Shown here: piece after piece, positions 1 through 11,900 of the stretch
Layout: the number at the start of each line of letters is the position of its first letter
How positions within the stretch are numbered: the stretch's first letter is position 1
Assembly: GCF_022682495.2 (NCBI RefSeq)
Contig: NC_071390.1
Coordinates: 153,674,583 to 153,738,582 of the forward strand
DNA from: Desmodus rotundus
Lineage: Eukaryota > Chordata > Mammalia > Chiroptera > Phyllostomidae
Length of the DNA stretch: 64,000 nucleotides
Direction: 5' to 3'
Translations under genes and position numbers: made by a program
Notes under the pieces: model-generated
What the model was told of the DNA's origin: nothing
The model's database searches: none
Seen by the model: the letters and a program-made list of their open reading frames with translations, nothing else

Positions 1-235
1 TTGTGCAGAGTTTTTTGAAAAAAAAGTCAAATAGCTCAGGTGACTCAGCCTCCCTACAGCCCAGATTTGGTGCCCTGTAACTTCTGGCTTAAAATTTTAA
101 GGAAAAAAAGTGTTTTGATCCTTAAATTTTTCAGGCATTGCAGAATAAATTGGGGTCACATTTCATTATTCCTATTAATACTTCTCACTAATGGTATGAT
201 TTCTCTGTGCAAAATGGAAAAATAAAGTAAATAAC
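1..235 (+). mobile_element. mariner-type transposase 3' remnant (truncated by window start)
   Basis: A short reading frame from position 40 contains PYSPDLVPCNFW. This matches the conserved mariner transposase stretch around the third catalytic aspartate (YSPDL-P-DF). About the first 90 bases align with the two mariner copies at 28335-29011 and 48825-49509, which have the same words around 'cagatttgg'. Beyond that the three sequences diverge, so this may be a related subfamily or a badly decayed end. No terminal inverted repeat is obvious downstream. Non-functional fossil. Confidence 0.65.
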
Positions 236-1546
236 GCAATGATCTTCATTGACAATAGTCACATGGCAAATTCACAACTGCTTTTTTTTTGCTTTGTTCT
301 GTATGCCTCTATTCACATTTTCCCCATTTTCTTGACAATTATTCCCTCTTCTCATTCCCACAACTTCTGTACAACATTTCTACCCATCAAATGGAAAAGT
401 CTGGGTTGGTGATGTGCTTGTGGTTTTAGGGCGTGATACTGGTGGAGTGATTATGGAGTTTAGTTCACTTCCATAAATACTATACCATGCACAAGAGATG
501 GTTGTTTTCCTATATGTGGTAAGGGAACAGGCAAGGAGAGAAGGAATGATCACTGTATATATAAATATAAATACATATGTATCTCGGCAACACATCTAGG
601 AAATACTATAGTTGAGGAACAAGAAATGGTGATAAGCTATTTTGGGGCTAATAGTGAAGATTCATTAACAGGGAGAAGGACCTGCTACTTCTTAATTGGG
701 TCATAGCAGATTCTAGTATATAAGTCCTTCTTCCTAAGCATTGATCATGGAAATTAGGAAGAAATATCTGTGGCAAGAAACTAAAGTTTCCTTTCTCTAA
801 TATGTTAACTCTAAAAAGTACATGGATGGACTTCAGGGTTTTCATGAGCCATATAAGCAACAGATTTATGTGTCAATTTTCTTCTTTAATTTGAATATTT
901 TTCTTGTGAAAAATAATTTTTGAATAGCCTGGGGTATTTATGTATTCCTTTAAACAAAAATATGTGGTATGAGATGTTATTTTAATTCTTATTATTTTAA
1001 ACTATGAGTAAGTGTTAATTATTATGTAAGCAAAACTAATATTCCTGCAACTAAAATTATTAGCTGAATTCAAACTTCTTTTTGTGTTCTTTAATAATAT
1101 TGTTTTATGTAGTTTTTATTATCAGGCAAGGGAAACATTTTTACAAGTAAAAATAAACAAGTATGAAAGCCACAATTTTCTATCTGTGTGTTTAAAAAAA
1201 TCAATTTCCAAAATAATGAATTATACATAGAATTATTTTTGACTATAATTTCTCTGCAAACATTTACTAAATAGTTTTTTAAGATTTACATAATGAACAA
1301 AAGGTTAATTTTAGCTATTAGTGAGCTGTGCTCCTGTCTGTCTTTTTTGAGAACCAGAACCTTGAATGTAATTTGTCTAGAGTTCTTCAGTCTACCAAAC
1401 CTGTTTACAAATACCTACAAGAATATACACACACATAGATGCACAGAGAAGTAAGAATAAATTATCTAATGGCTTCAGGCCACATCACACATAGGTAAAA
1501 CCAGGATTATTATAACCTCAATCTGATCCTATGTTTATAATAACTT
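236..1546. other. No recognised feature
   Basis: AT-rich DNA with scattered stop codons in all frames and no repeat family I recognise. Short open frames here (for example 380-595 and 648-860 on the minus strand) show no motif and are of chance length. Confidence 0.5.
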
Positions 1547-1715
1547 AGTGGGGAGAGGGGTCTATAGGAACTACTATAAAGGACACAAGGACAAAATCAA
1601 GAGGGAGGGTAGAGGTGGGGGAGGGAGGTGGGACTGGCTGGGGTGGGGTGGAGGGAAGGGGAGAAAATGCACACAATTGTAACTGACTAAAAATAAATAA
1701 ATAAATTTAAAAAAA
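1547..1715 (+). mobile_element. L1 3' UTR fragment with A-rich tail
   Basis: The G-rich 3' UTR (gtggggagagggg, then gggagggt and a run of gagggaggtggg-like words) closely matches the tail of the L1 at 2034-2962. It ends in an AATAAATAAATAAA tail. Only the UTR is present, so this is a severely 5'-truncated insertion. I did not find a convincing target-site duplication. Confidence 0.85.
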
Positions 1716-2022
1716 TTACTTTGTTGATATGTAATTTACATGCCATACAACTCATCCATTTAAACTGTGTAATTTAATGGTTATTTGCCTATTCAAAGAT
1801 ATGTGCCATCATTACTATAGTCAACTTTAGAACATTTTCATAAACTAAAAATAGCCCATACTGTTTAGCTATGATTTTCATACCCCTGAACCCCAAGCCC
1901 TATAAAACACCATGCTGATTTTGTCTCCATAGATTTGCTTATTTAGGACACTTCGTACAAATGGAATGACATACTATGAGGTATTTTGTTTTCATGGTTT
2001 ATCAATCTTGTAGCATGTATTA
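1716..2022 (-). mobile_element. Old L1 (L1M-type), left half, split by a younger L1
   Basis: The text resembles the antisense of ancient mammalian L1 3' regions (words such as 'aatttacatgccata', 'catagatttgctt', 'aatggaatgaca'). It breaks off at the target duplication of the inserted L1 and resumes after it at 2974. It is diverged and has no coding potential. Confidence 0.75.
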
Positions 2023-2033
2023 ATATTTTATTC
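2023..2033. repeat. Target-site duplication, left copy (atattttattc)
   Basis: The 11-bp word atattttattc is repeated exactly at 2963-2973. The two copies bracket an L1 body ending in an A-rich tail, which is the usual signature of target-primed reverse transcription. Confidence 0.85.
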
Positions 2034-2962
2034 TCCAAAATATATAAAGAACTCACATGACTCCACTCCAGGAAGACAAACAACCCAATGAAAAAATGGG
2101 CAAAGGACTGGAACAGACACTTCTCCAAGGAGGACATATAGAGGGCCCAGATACATAAAAAGATGCTCAGCATCACTAGCCATCAGAGAGATGCAAATTA
2201 AAACCACAGTGAGGTACCATCTCACAACAGTCAGAGTGGCCAACATAAACAAATCAACAAACAAATGTTGGAGAAGATACAGAGAAAAGGGAACCCTAGT
2301 ACATTGTTGGTGGGAATGTGGACTGGTGAGGCCACTGTGGAAAACAGTATGGAATTTCCTCAGAAAACTAAAAATGGAACTGCCCTTTGACCCAGCAATC
2401 CCACTGCTGGGATTATACCCTAAGAACCCTGAAACACCAATCCAAAAGAACCTATGCACCCCAATGTTCATAGCAGCACAATTTACAATAGCCAAGTACT
2501 GGAAGCAACCTAAGTGCCCATCAGCAAACGAGTGGATCCAAAAACTATGGTATATTTACACAATGGAATTCTATGCAGCAGAGAGGAAAAAGGAGCTTAT
2601 GCCCTTTGCAACAGCATGGATGGAACTGGAGAGCATTAAGCAAAGTGAAATAAGCCAGGTGGTGAGGGACAAATACCATATGATCTCACCTTTAACTGGA
2701 ACATAATCAACAAAAGGAAAAAGCAAACAAAACATAACCAGAAACATTGAAGTTAAGAACAATCTAACAATAGCCAGAGGGGAGTGGGGAGGGAATAGTG
2801 GGGAGAGGGGTTTACAAGAGCTACTGTAAAGGACACCTGGACAAAATCAAGGGGGAGGGTGGAGGTAGGGGAGGGAGGTGGGTTTGACTGGGGTGGGGTG
2901 GAGGGATGAGAAGAAAATGCAGACAACTGTAATTGAATAACAATAAAAAATTAAAAATATAT
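2034..2962 (+). mobile_element. 5'-truncated bat L1 insertion
   Basis: This segment holds the 3' end of L1 ORF2, a G-rich 3' UTR and an A/T-rich tail with AATAAA. Exact 11-bp target duplications flank it. It sits inside an older, oppositely oriented L1, which gives the relative age. An apparent one-base shift near 2150 breaks the ORF2 frame. Of the L1 copies here it is the least disturbed in the ORF2 C-terminal region and serves as the local reference for the other fragments. Confidence 0.93.
2191..2706 (+). pseudogene. L1 ORF2 C-terminal fragment
   Basis: A 171-codon open frame encodes the C-terminal end of LINE-1 ORF2p, beyond the endonuclease and reverse transcriptase domains. Recognisable landmarks are the '[11 protein letters not shown]'-like start, a region with W-WEC and LWKTVW, '[11 protein letters not shown]', and 'YHMISPLT' near the stop. 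The first ATG is just an internal methionine, since the same frame is open for some codons upstream until a probable frameshift. Full ORF2p is over 1,200 residues, so this is a non-functional tail. Confidence 0.9.
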
Positions 2963-2973
2963 ATATTTTATTC
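2963..2973. repeat. Target-site duplication, right copy (atattttattc)
   Basis: Exact partner of 2023-2033, directly after the A/T-rich tail of the L1. Confidence 0.85.
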
Positions 2974-3150
2974 ACAATATTCCCTTGTATGGACATACCA
3001 CATTTTGTTTAGTTACTTATCAGTTGATGGACTGTTGTGTTGTTTCCAGCTTTGGGGTATTATAGTAAACACTGCTATAGACATTCTTGCATAAGTTTTA
3101 TGTGGATGTACATTTTCATTTATTTTGGGTATATACATTGGAATAGAATG
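2974..3150 (-). mobile_element. Old L1 (L1M-type), right half
   Basis: Continues the antisense L1 text interrupted at 2022: 'tggacataccacattttg', 'cagttgatggac' and 'gggtatatacattgg' are the usual next words in antisense mammalian L1 ORF2 3' sequence. Confidence 0.75.
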
Positions 3151-3456
3151 TTTCAAAAGCCACAATCAAGAAAGCAAAGTGGCAGTCTATAGAATGGGTG
3201 ACAAATTTTTCAATTCACATATCTAATAAGGGAATTGTCCCTAGAATACATAAATAATTCTTACAGCTCCATAATAGAAGGACAAATAACCAAATTTAAA
3301 AATGGGCAGATATATGAGTAGATATTTCTCCAAAAAATATACAAATGTCCACTAAGCACGTGTAAGAATGGTTGACATCATTAGTCATCAGGAAAAAGCA
3401 AATTAAAACCCCCAAAAGATACCACATCACATCCACTAGAATGGCTTTAATCAAGA
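3151..3456 (+). mobile_element. Old L1 ORF2 fragment
   Basis: Sense-strand ORF2 3' words, degraded by stops: 'aatgggcagatatatgag', 'atttctccaaa', 'caaattaaaacc', 'ataccacatcaca'. A further piece of the same coding region appears at 4380-4560. The two may be halves of one old L1 separated by the element at 3457-4112. Confidence 0.75.
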
Positions 3457-4112
3457 GAAAGGTTGGGAGTTACCTACAGAGTTCTCATAAGACTATCAGC
3501 TGATTTTTCAAAAGAAACTTTGCAGGCTAGAAGGGGCTGGAAAGAAGTATTCAAAATGACAAAATGCAAGGCCTTACAACCAAGATGACTCTATCCAGCA
3601 AAGCTATCATTTAAAATTAAAGGGCAGATAAAGTGCTTCCCAGACACAGTAAAGCTAAAGGAGTTCATCATCACCAAGCCATTATTATATGAAATGTTAA
3701 AGTGTCTTATTTAAGAAAAAGAAAAAGATCTAAACTATGAACATCGAAGTGAAAGCAAATTCACAACTATCAAAAACTGATTCTAAAAAACAAAAGCAAA
3801 CTAAGCAAACAACTAGAACAGAATTAGAATCATAGATATAGATATCATTTGAAGCTTTATCAGCTAGGGGGGAAAGGGGGAGGATGGGGATAAAGGGAAA
3901 AAGGGATTTGGAAACATAATTGGTAGGCGCAAAATAGACAGGGGGGTGTTAAGAACAGTATAGACAATGGAGAATCCAAAGAACTTATATGCATGACCCA
4001 CGGACATGAACTAAGGGGAGATCACTGGAGAGAAGGCGGGTACTGGGTGGAGAGGGCAAAGGGAGAAAATGGGACAATTGTAATAGCATAATCGATAAAA
4101 TATACTTAAAAA
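3457..4112 (+). mobile_element. HAL1-like / L1 ORF1-downstream element with G-rich tail
   Basis: The segment starts with text like the region at and after the end of L1 ORF1 ('actttgcaggctag', 'agggcagataaagtg', 'gagttcatcatcacc'). It then runs through a G-rich stretch at about 3868-4070 and ends with 'gacaattgtaatagcataa' and a short A-rich tail. No ORF2 lies between, as expected for HAL1 (half-L1) elements. A deleted ordinary L1 is the alternative. Confidence 0.6.
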
Positions 4113-4355
4113 AACTACCAAAATGATAAAATCTGAATAAGGTCCAATGATTGTACTAATGTCAATTTCCTGATTTTTATATTATATTGTTGTTAAATTT
4201 ATATATAAGTTGTTATTCAAATAATCAAAATTATATGAGATACTATGTTTGTGGAAATTTGGGTGTAGGACACATGGTATTACTCTGTACTATTTCTGTA
4301 AGTTCCTGTCAACTATGATTATTTCAAAATAAACACAACAAACAATGAAAAACTT
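4113..4355 (+). mobile_element. Old L1-like 3' end
   Basis: 'gataaaatctgaataagg', 'aatttcctgatttt' and a final 'atttcaaaataaa' resemble the 3' UTR of old L1M families. AT-rich and heavily mutated. Confidence 0.5.
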
Positions 4356-4379
4356 GAAGGTGTTTGCATTATATGAAAT

Positions 4380-4560
4380 TAAAACAACAATAAAAGACTT
4401 GTAAAAAATTAGATGATAACCAATATTAGCAAAAATATGTTTACATTAGTTAGAAGCCTCACACACTGCTTGTGGGAATGTAAAATGGTGCAACTATTTT
4501 GGAAAACAGTCTGGAAGTTCTTCAAACAGTTAAATATGGAGTTCCCCTATAACTATGTGT
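4380..4560 (+). mobile_element. Old L1 ORF2 fragment
   Basis: Carries the conserved ORF2 3' words 'ttgtgggaatgtaaaatggt', 'ttttggaaaacagtctgga' and 'gttcttcaaacagtta'. Probably continues 3151-3456 after the insertion between them. Confidence 0.75.
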
Positions 4561-7174
4561 TTTGAAATTATTTTCAGTTCCCTGTGTACTAAATTCATGA
4601 GCTGTTTCCTAGGGCTCTGGATCTTTGTGAGGCTGTACCTACAGGATAATTGGTGAAAAACAGCCATGGCAAGTTGTAAAAAATATTGTTCATGTTTTAC
4701 AATGTGGCTTTCTAGCAGTTAAATAAACTGGACCTTGAAGAATTTGCTAGCCAGATTAATTCCTTATTCTTGCATAATTTCTAATGGAAAAATCAGTCTG
4801 ACATAGATGTGTCAGGGTCTGGGTGGGGATAGGTCTATAGGGATATCAGAACTGAGGTTGGCTGCAGCTGATTATAATAAAAGAGACACCTAATTATGAA
4901 CCAAAGTCCCTTTTAAATTTCCCATTGATTTAGAACATTTTTCTGCCTAGTCTTACGTGGTTCATGGCAACCTACCATTGATTCCTTTACAGCAACTTTC
5001 AGATCTTTTATAACTCAGTATCAGCCTTCACTATTCATTAAAGCACCTTTGTAACAGAACCCTTTGATTTTCTTTACAGGCTCCGTCTTCTCTTATTCAT
5101 CCCATATAGTTCAGTGTGAATGTTTCTTAAATGTCAATTTGCCTGCTATGTGCCCATAGTCAAATTAAATCCTCTAATAAGGACTTTAGACTCTCTCTCT
5201 GTAGTTTCGCTGTGCAAAGATCACACAGACTTCATATACCACCCTTTAACTATTTAAAAATAATACACATGCCATGTCTACCTTCTTTCATTCAAATTTT
5301 TGTCTGAATCCTTCAAAGCAAAACTCAACTGAATTTTTTAATGTATTTGATCTGACAGCTTGATAGCAGTGTGCCAAAGATGGCTACTCTGTTATTCATG
5401 CACAGAAGTCCGTGACCATTATATCTTTATTTTGTATTGTAACATTTATTGATAGGAAGTGATCCTTGTTTCACGTACCAATTTTTGCCTTAAATCCTAT
5501 TTCTGTGGATGTTCAAATTAAATCCTGCTTTCCTTTTGACATGCTTACTTGATATCTGCTTTTCTTCGTTACCAGTACCATAGTCATTTTTATTTCAATT
5601 TTTCTAACACCTAAAAATATTTTAGTTAGAATTTTAAAGAAAATAAAACTGCTCCTTATTACTTGCCAAAGTCTTAACCCAGAAAACACCCTCATATATT
5701 ACATACATCTGTATAAAGTTTTAAACTCTTGTTTTTCTAACTATCTATAAATCTGTAGCTTTCATATAACAATGTCAAATCCATACACTTTTCTTTATGG
5801 AACATGTAGCTCTATTATAATTCACCATGGGGAAAAAATCCCTTACAATACTTGTCAGACAATATAAATTTCAAGTTGTCTGCTACCAAGGACCCATCAA
5901 AAGCTTAGGGAAGAGAGGTAATATTTAGAGAAGGTTGTGTAAAGGTAGTGAAAAGTCCTTCCATGCTCTCTTATTGTAAGGCATATTCTTCAATTAAGGT
6001 GCATCACTGAACACTAGAAAGATCCTCACAGAATCAGCTTTTTGGAATTATATCTAATGGTGAGGCCTTGACCTTTTTTGGTTATTATAAGGAATGGAAG
6101 AAAACTGTTTTTGAACTTAATATAAAATTGTTTCAAAACATTTCCTGTAAGAAATGTAAGAAAATGTTCTCAATGACAATAAGAAGATTAATTTACAATC
6201 AAATTCTATTAAAATTTTGTTTCTGCAGAGATTTTATTTTTCTAATGAGAAATGTCTAGCATTCAGGTGTTCTGTTATGTTTATCAAAAAGTTTACAGCT
6301 AAATTTTATGTTTGGCCATTGTTCTGGGAAAAAAAAACTATGTGGTTAGTGAGTACTGAGAGTTCCATAAATCAAGGTAAAGGAGAATCCTTGGGCATTT
6401 GCTATTTGCTGCCTTCATGTATGAGCGAATATAACTAAAATGTGTCAATTGATTAGACAGAATTGAAATATGTCAGAGCATGACAGACTAAAGCCATTAT
6501 CTATTCTCATTAGAATATTTTAAAAAGAGAAATAAAAGAAACATATAATATGAACTTGAGTCTTTATCTTGAACTGTGTAGGGAAAATATTTTCATGCTT
6601 GCTACTTGGTAATTTTTCTGTTGAGGAATAGAAAAAGCTCTTTTCTTATAAATCCAATTTAAAGAAGAAAATTGCAAGTGTGTGTCAACAGTGTCAGTCA
6701 TCTTGCTGCACAACAGGGAGAAAGGCCACCGTAAGAGAAAGGCACCCTGGCGCACTGTACCCACAGAGTGCTCCTGTGTGCGCATCCTAAGGAGTCATAT
6801 GTTCATTTATCTCAGAGATCTGAACTGATTAAAGGCCACAGGTCTCATGATTAGAAAGCCAAGCAGCAAATCTGGTAAAATATGATCACTTAAATTTATT
6901 CTGTGTCTCATCAAATCTCTCTAAGAGGTTTAAAATTCTATCACTGCCTGATAGGGAAAATACTCTTTAAGTTGCTAATGTAAATTATTTTTGAAGCTCT
7001 CACATTTGTGAATATATAACTCATTGTTAAAATAGAGCTTAATAGTTTTATCTTTCTTTACTATTATGCTTCTTTGTTGAATTAACTTTTAAAACATACT
7101 TCTAAAAAGCCACTTGGAAATTCCAAGAAAATATTCATCCTTCTCACTGGGACTGGAAGAGTCATTATGAAATA
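4561..7174. other. No recognised feature
   Basis: About 2.6 kb of AT-rich, apparently single-copy sequence. Open frames such as 6068-6259 and 6217-6438 are short and lack motifs. I see no splice-bounded exon, promoter or known repeat that I can support. Confidence 0.45.
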
Positions 7175-7300
7175 CAGGGTGGGGAAAAAGCAGGTTTACA
7201 GTTGTTCTTATGGAAAATAATACAATAATTAATATATAAAAACTCAAGAATAAGCTATTTAATGTACTTCCTACTGTAAACCTACTTTAGTCTCATCCTG
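7175..7300. mobile_element. Small mariner-type MITE
   Basis: About 126 bp bounded by imperfect inverted repeats of roughly 28 bp. The left end begins cagggtgggg and ends aggtttacagt. The right end, read on the other strand, begins caggatgaga and also ends aggtttacagt. TA precedes the left end; TG follows the right end where TA would be expected. The AT-rich middle is partly self-complementary. Size, TIRs and the TA site fit a non-autonomous Tc1/mariner element. No coding sequence. Confidence 0.85.
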
Positions 7301-8219
7301 TGTATTATACATTACTTGTATCTGCTAATGGCAAGCCACAGGACAAGGTTCTAGAACCAGGGATTGGCCAAATAAGAAATATTACAGCATTAAAAAACTA
7401 TACACACATAATTATGTTAAATAAAATGGATGTTGGGTCTAAGCAGTAATGGTTGTTTACTTGAGAGTCTTTGGCAGTATTTTGTGGTTCTTGTCTACAG
7501 CTTTAAAATATAGTTGTAAAAAACTATGAATCATCCCTCTATTTCTGAACAAGCTTAATCTTCCTTGAAAAAAACATATGTTATTATAACAAAAATTAAC
7601 TAAAAAATACTTCATGTGTCACCTTTTAAAAAGCCTGGACTTAGAGTAATAGAGAAAATTCTAATATCACATAAAAAGTGATGCTTTGAAAGATTTAAAA
7701 TTAAAAACATAGTGGGGAAATTCAGGAAACCATCAAACCCAGCAATTCATTTTGTGGGATCCAGGCAAGATTGAGATGTCTGTTATGAGAAGGAAGAAAG
7801 ACCATTAGTCTACCTGAGGTCAAGATTAATTTTTCTTCACTCATTTTCAAGTCTTTCTTTCAAGAATTAAGTGATTTACCCCTAACCTGCAGATCACTTC
7901 AGATTCCCTGCATGATTAAATGTTGGAAAAATCAAGAACAGGCTTTAAGAGTAATATGACCAGAGAGTATAGAAATGAACCATTTTTTAAACCAGAACAT
8001 AATTTAAAAATAAAGTCTAGAAAATCTTGTGCTATAAGATTACAGGGATAATAGTACAAATTAAGTCAAGTTGGAATTGGCAGCAATAGGATCTAGTGAT
8101 AAAAATTTCATTTCAACCTACTTATGATCCAGGTAGCATACAGAATACTAACCTAATTAATTCAATTAAGCAGTTTTATTAATGAATAAAGTTTTTCATG
8201 ACATTTGTTGGAAACTTCT
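7301..8219. other. No recognised feature
   Basis: AT-rich DNA with no repeat, RNA gene or coding frame that I recognise. Confidence 0.45.
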
Positions 8220-8850
8220 GATACCAATAGACAGCCTGTCTGGACTGCTAGGAGCAGGCTGAGGATAGGGAACGGGAGGGGCTGCCAGGGGAGATGGAGC
8301 TAGGCCGTGGGACTAGACCCTGGGGGCCACTTCTGCACAGAGCCATGCTCCTCGGGGCACTGAGGGTGTGAGGTGAGCCAGACAATACCTTCAGAACTGC
8401 CCAGGGCCAAGGCAAGAACGTTGACTTTCTCAGCACTTCCATGGGACTGTGAGGCTGCTTTAAACTGAGCTCTTGCCTTGAGGATGCTCAACAGCAGGTG
8501 CAGAGGTCTTGCTCCTGATTGCAAATGCCTGTTCCCTCCTGCTGAAGCTGCCCTCCCGGCTGCCTGAGAAGTCAGCTTCCAGTGTCCTGTTACTTAGCAT
8601 TTGTTTCTCTCTCCCTCTGTCAGTAAGCCCTGAGTGAGGGCAACTCATTTGAAAAGGGGACTAGGGCACGGGAGGGATGGAGATGATGGAGCACCATGGG
8701 AGTCCTTCCCCCACATGGGTAAAATGGCAGCAAAAGGGAGTTTTACACTAAGCACATGTACAGATAGCAAGATAATTGGATGAGAGAAAATGCCCTCTTC
8801 CAGTACCAGATTTGGGGTGGGACTAGAGAAAGGCAGGCACATGCACAATA
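8220..8850. other. GC-richer patch, unassigned
   Basis: Clearly richer in G+C than its surroundings, but with few CpG. Three overlapping minus-strand frames (8248-8442, 8300-8524, 8460-8648) are open because of base composition and none has a recognisable domain. It could belong to an unrecognised LTR element together with 8930-9310. I could not prove that. Confidence 0.3.
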
Positions 8851-8929
8851 CAAGTCAAAATGGCAGCAGGAAGAGGTGCTGACCAAAGAGATATGTCAAT
8901 CTAGCCTGGGGAAAAAAAGGGATTGATTA

Positions 8930-9152
8930 GAAGGTGGACCCAAACAAAGCATGTGTAAGTTTAGGAAGTTATTTGGTCATTCAGAGAAAGCACCTGGTTG
9001 GTCCCACACTTGAAACTAATACAAACCCAGGGAAACAAAGAAATTCTCTCTTGTGACTAGTTGCTCAGGATCTGCACTGGGCTGGTGCAGTGTTCTGGCC
9101 TCTCCATGGGTCACGTGACCTTAGCGGTCCTCTGGCCCAAGGCTTCCAGGAG

Positions 9153-9236
<84 letters not shown>

Positions 9237-9310
9237 CAATCTGGTGGAGCATTCCCTGGTGCATTTTGCACTCTCCAGCCCAGGAGCATGTCTTTATACT
9301 CTTTAAAAAT
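8930..9310 (+). mobile_element. LTR-like fragment (unnamed family)
   Basis: About 115 bp here (roughly 8935-9050) align with 61715-61825, including an identical 20-bp word at 9026-9045. The shared part holds a TATA-like 'taatacaaa' followed by pyrimidine-rich DNA, as expected near a retroviral promoter. A (TC)n run interrupts the downstream part. No TG...CA ends, primer-binding site or internal region were identified, so LTR is an inference and the edges are rough. Confidence 0.4.
9157..9236. repeat. (TC)n microsatellite
   Basis: About 40 units of TC with one interruption (a TA dinucleotide near 9208). Open frames in both directions here translate to Ser-Leu or Arg-Glu runs and are artefacts of the repeat. 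Confidence 0.97.
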
Positions 9311-11024
9311 AATTTCTAGATTGTAACTGAAAATAAATGAAAAGTCATGTACTTTATTATGCAAGCATAGTAATGCAAATTTGCAGTGTTTTTTATTATT
9401 GTTTTTGCATATCAGCACATACCAGTAATGAATGTATCTTTCAGATACACGTGACCTATGCTGTGATTTTTTTGACTGCAACCTCCAGAAAGTTAAAAAC
9501 AAGATGAAAACATATATTTGTACGCAGCTGGCTTAGGTCTTTTGCTGTTCTGACTTGCTATAAGGACTTGTTTAAGGATCCTCTGACACCCTGGTGCTCC
9601 TACTGCAATTGGCCACCTGCCTTCAAAAGAGCGATTGGGAAAACCATATCCCTTGGAAGTATGGTTGCTTTCATTTTTTCAATAAAATTCTATGAGAAAA
9701 AGATAACAGTTCCTGCTGTTACTGCTAGCTATATGTTTCTGCAAATTTTAAGCCCAAAGCAATTTTTATTTTCATAAAGGGAATAGGTTTATGATCATGC
9801 CTAGGGCTCTTCACAAACAAATCATCCTCTCTCACAACTACTGACTTTGGGTAAAGGAGGGTGTAGTGGATAATCAAAGTTTTGGAAAAAATTTTATAGG
9901 TTAGTTGGCTTTAGCATCCTCTAAGGCATATCTGGCATCTTAAAATTTCAAAGTTCCTTTGTCCTTTATGCTGGGAATAGAGTATCTCAAAATTTCCCCT
10001 TACAGTTCTAAAGACTTCCAGTGTTGCTGCCAATGACACCCCTTGTAGCCTCAACAGAAAACCACTGGTCCAGTGAAAAATAACTGACCGTGGTGCTATC
10101 CTTATTTTGGAGGCAGGTATGGTCTCATTACTGTCTATAGGTCTCTTGTTCAACTCTATGACTTGATCCTTGTGTGTATAAAATCAACACACTTGAAGAT
10201 TTTGTGATTTCCCTAAGACTGGGTCAAAGTGCAAATTAAAGGGACTACTTAATATCAAGTTCTAAAGCATCCCTTCTTAATGGTGATTATGGAATTAATT
10301 CAAATGACTTCATAGTCCTATGTCTAATCAAAATTAATGAATTCATCACCAGTGCACTGATTTATATGTGTGATTAGAACTAAAAAGGTCATTCTCATCA
10401 TTTTCCACCTCTTTTAATCTTGGTTTTTCTATTAAGGAAAGTAGATTTAATACCTCTTGAAAAGAGATGTTTCTTTTCCTTGTGTGAATCAATTTAAATC
10501 CCTATGAATAGATTTTACTTTGTTTTTAATGAACTTAAAAGGGATGCACTAAAAGGGGATCCAGTCTATATCTAGTTTTTCTAAAAAGAGTGTCCTAGAG
10601 AGGAGCTGTATGTCCACACGGCACTGTTATTGTATCTGACAGTGAGAGAAAAATTATCTCTTTAAGTGTCTGTTCTTTTCCCCCTTTCTTCTCATCACTG
10701 ATTTGAAATTTGTGAACAAAAGGGACTGCCTTATATATTTTATATTCTATGTGATTAATGAGTGATAGTACTTAGCAGTTTCTTAATTATATTTATTTAT
10801 TAAATAGATAAATGATTAGGTTATCCAATTAGATTATAAGCTAATTTATACTTTCTATATCCTATAATTATTTCTCTTATGCCAGGAAAAGTCTGTCTTT
10901 ATCAAATCTGGATGTTGGTTATCACATATAAGTGAAAGGGTGAAATACAAGAAATATATATTGTCTGTTAAAGAAAAAGAGAGAAAAGTGAAGTTAAGAA
11001 AAAATAGAGAGAAGGTATGCATCT
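9311..11024. other. No recognised feature
   Basis: AT-rich single-copy-looking sequence. Frames at 9568-9777 (+) and 9911-10153 (-) have no motif and are not supported as genes. Confidence 0.45.
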
Positions 11025-11545
11025 TCTTTCATTAGTTTTCTATCACTGCTACAACAAATCATCACAGTATTGACAACTTTAAATACCACAAATTCATATT
11101 ATTGCAGTTCTTGGGTCAAAATTCAAAATGGGTCTCATTGGGACATAATCAAGCTCTTGACAGGTTTGTTGTTCACTATTTTTTTCTTCCTGGAGTCACT
11201 AGGAGAGAAGACATTCTTGTGCCTTTTCCAGCTTCTCAAAGCCACCCACTTTCCTTTGCATCTGGCCCTGTTACCTTTTCAAAGCCAAACATTTTTGGAT
11301 TGAGTTCTTCTCATTTTGTCATATGTCTGAGCTTTCAATTTTCTGCTGCTCTTTTTTTTTTAAAGGGTCCTTGTGGTTAGATTCAATTTATGTGTATAAG
11401 TAGGATATTCTCCCCCCATCAAGGCCTTAACTTATTCACATCTGCAAAGTCCCTCTTCCATGTAAGGGAACATATTCACAGGTTCCCAACATAAGGATAT
11501 GAACATCTTCAGGGAGCCATTATCATGTCTAATACATATCTCATT
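11025..11545 (-). mobile_element. MaLR LTR (MLT1 family)
   Basis: Reads as the antisense of an MLT1 LTR: 'ctgctacaacaaatca' at the left, then 'gccttttccagcttct', 'ccttgtggttagatt', 'cacatctgcaaagtccct', 'gggaacatattcacaggtt' and 'gccattatcatgtc'. MaLR LTRs are mammal-wide fossils related to ERVL. The frames at 11070-11303 and 11102-11380 fall inside this LTR and are not genes. Confidence 0.85.
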
Positions 11546-11749
11546 CCAAGTGGGAACACAGTGGTTCTCTATCAGGAAAATAATTTGGGGACACATATTT
11601 CTTTATAACATAAGAGAATAAGGAATTGCCACTTAGTGAGCAGCAGCAATGTAATATAAACTACTGTTCCTTTTCTATCAATTACCACAAAAAGCCATTA
11701 CACACTGAATGTACAGACGAAGTATTTTCCACGTAGCTACCTCTTCAGT

Positions 11750-11900
11750 TGGAAGATACTGGGCAAAAAGTCATTAGCTACACAGTCAAGTCTCTCCCCT
11801 CATGCATTTCATATTCTAGTGCATTTGATGTCAATATAACAAGTGAACAAGCAAACAAACAAGTTGATTGTTATTGAGAAATGTTTACAGAGAGAGTAGA
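11750..11900 (-). repeat. L2-like relic
   Basis: Contains the antisense L2 pattern of a 'cccctcatgcatttcatattctagtg'-type segment followed by 'gtgaacaagcaaacaaaca'. Weak match, strongly decayed. Confidence 0.4.

Noticed and set aside
2028..2495. 155-codon minus-strand frame
   Set aside because: Antisense of L1 ORF2 on the plus strand, a shadow of the element.
8248..8648. Possible exon or CpG-island promoter in the GC-richer patch
   Set aside because: CpGs are few, three overlapping frames compete, and no splice-bounded conserved coding pattern is visible.
9061..9326. Two plus-strand frames and one minus-strand frame (9206-9502) with Ser/Leu or Arg/Glu runs
   Set aside because: They are translations of the (TC)n microsatellite, open in several frames because the repeat has no stops.
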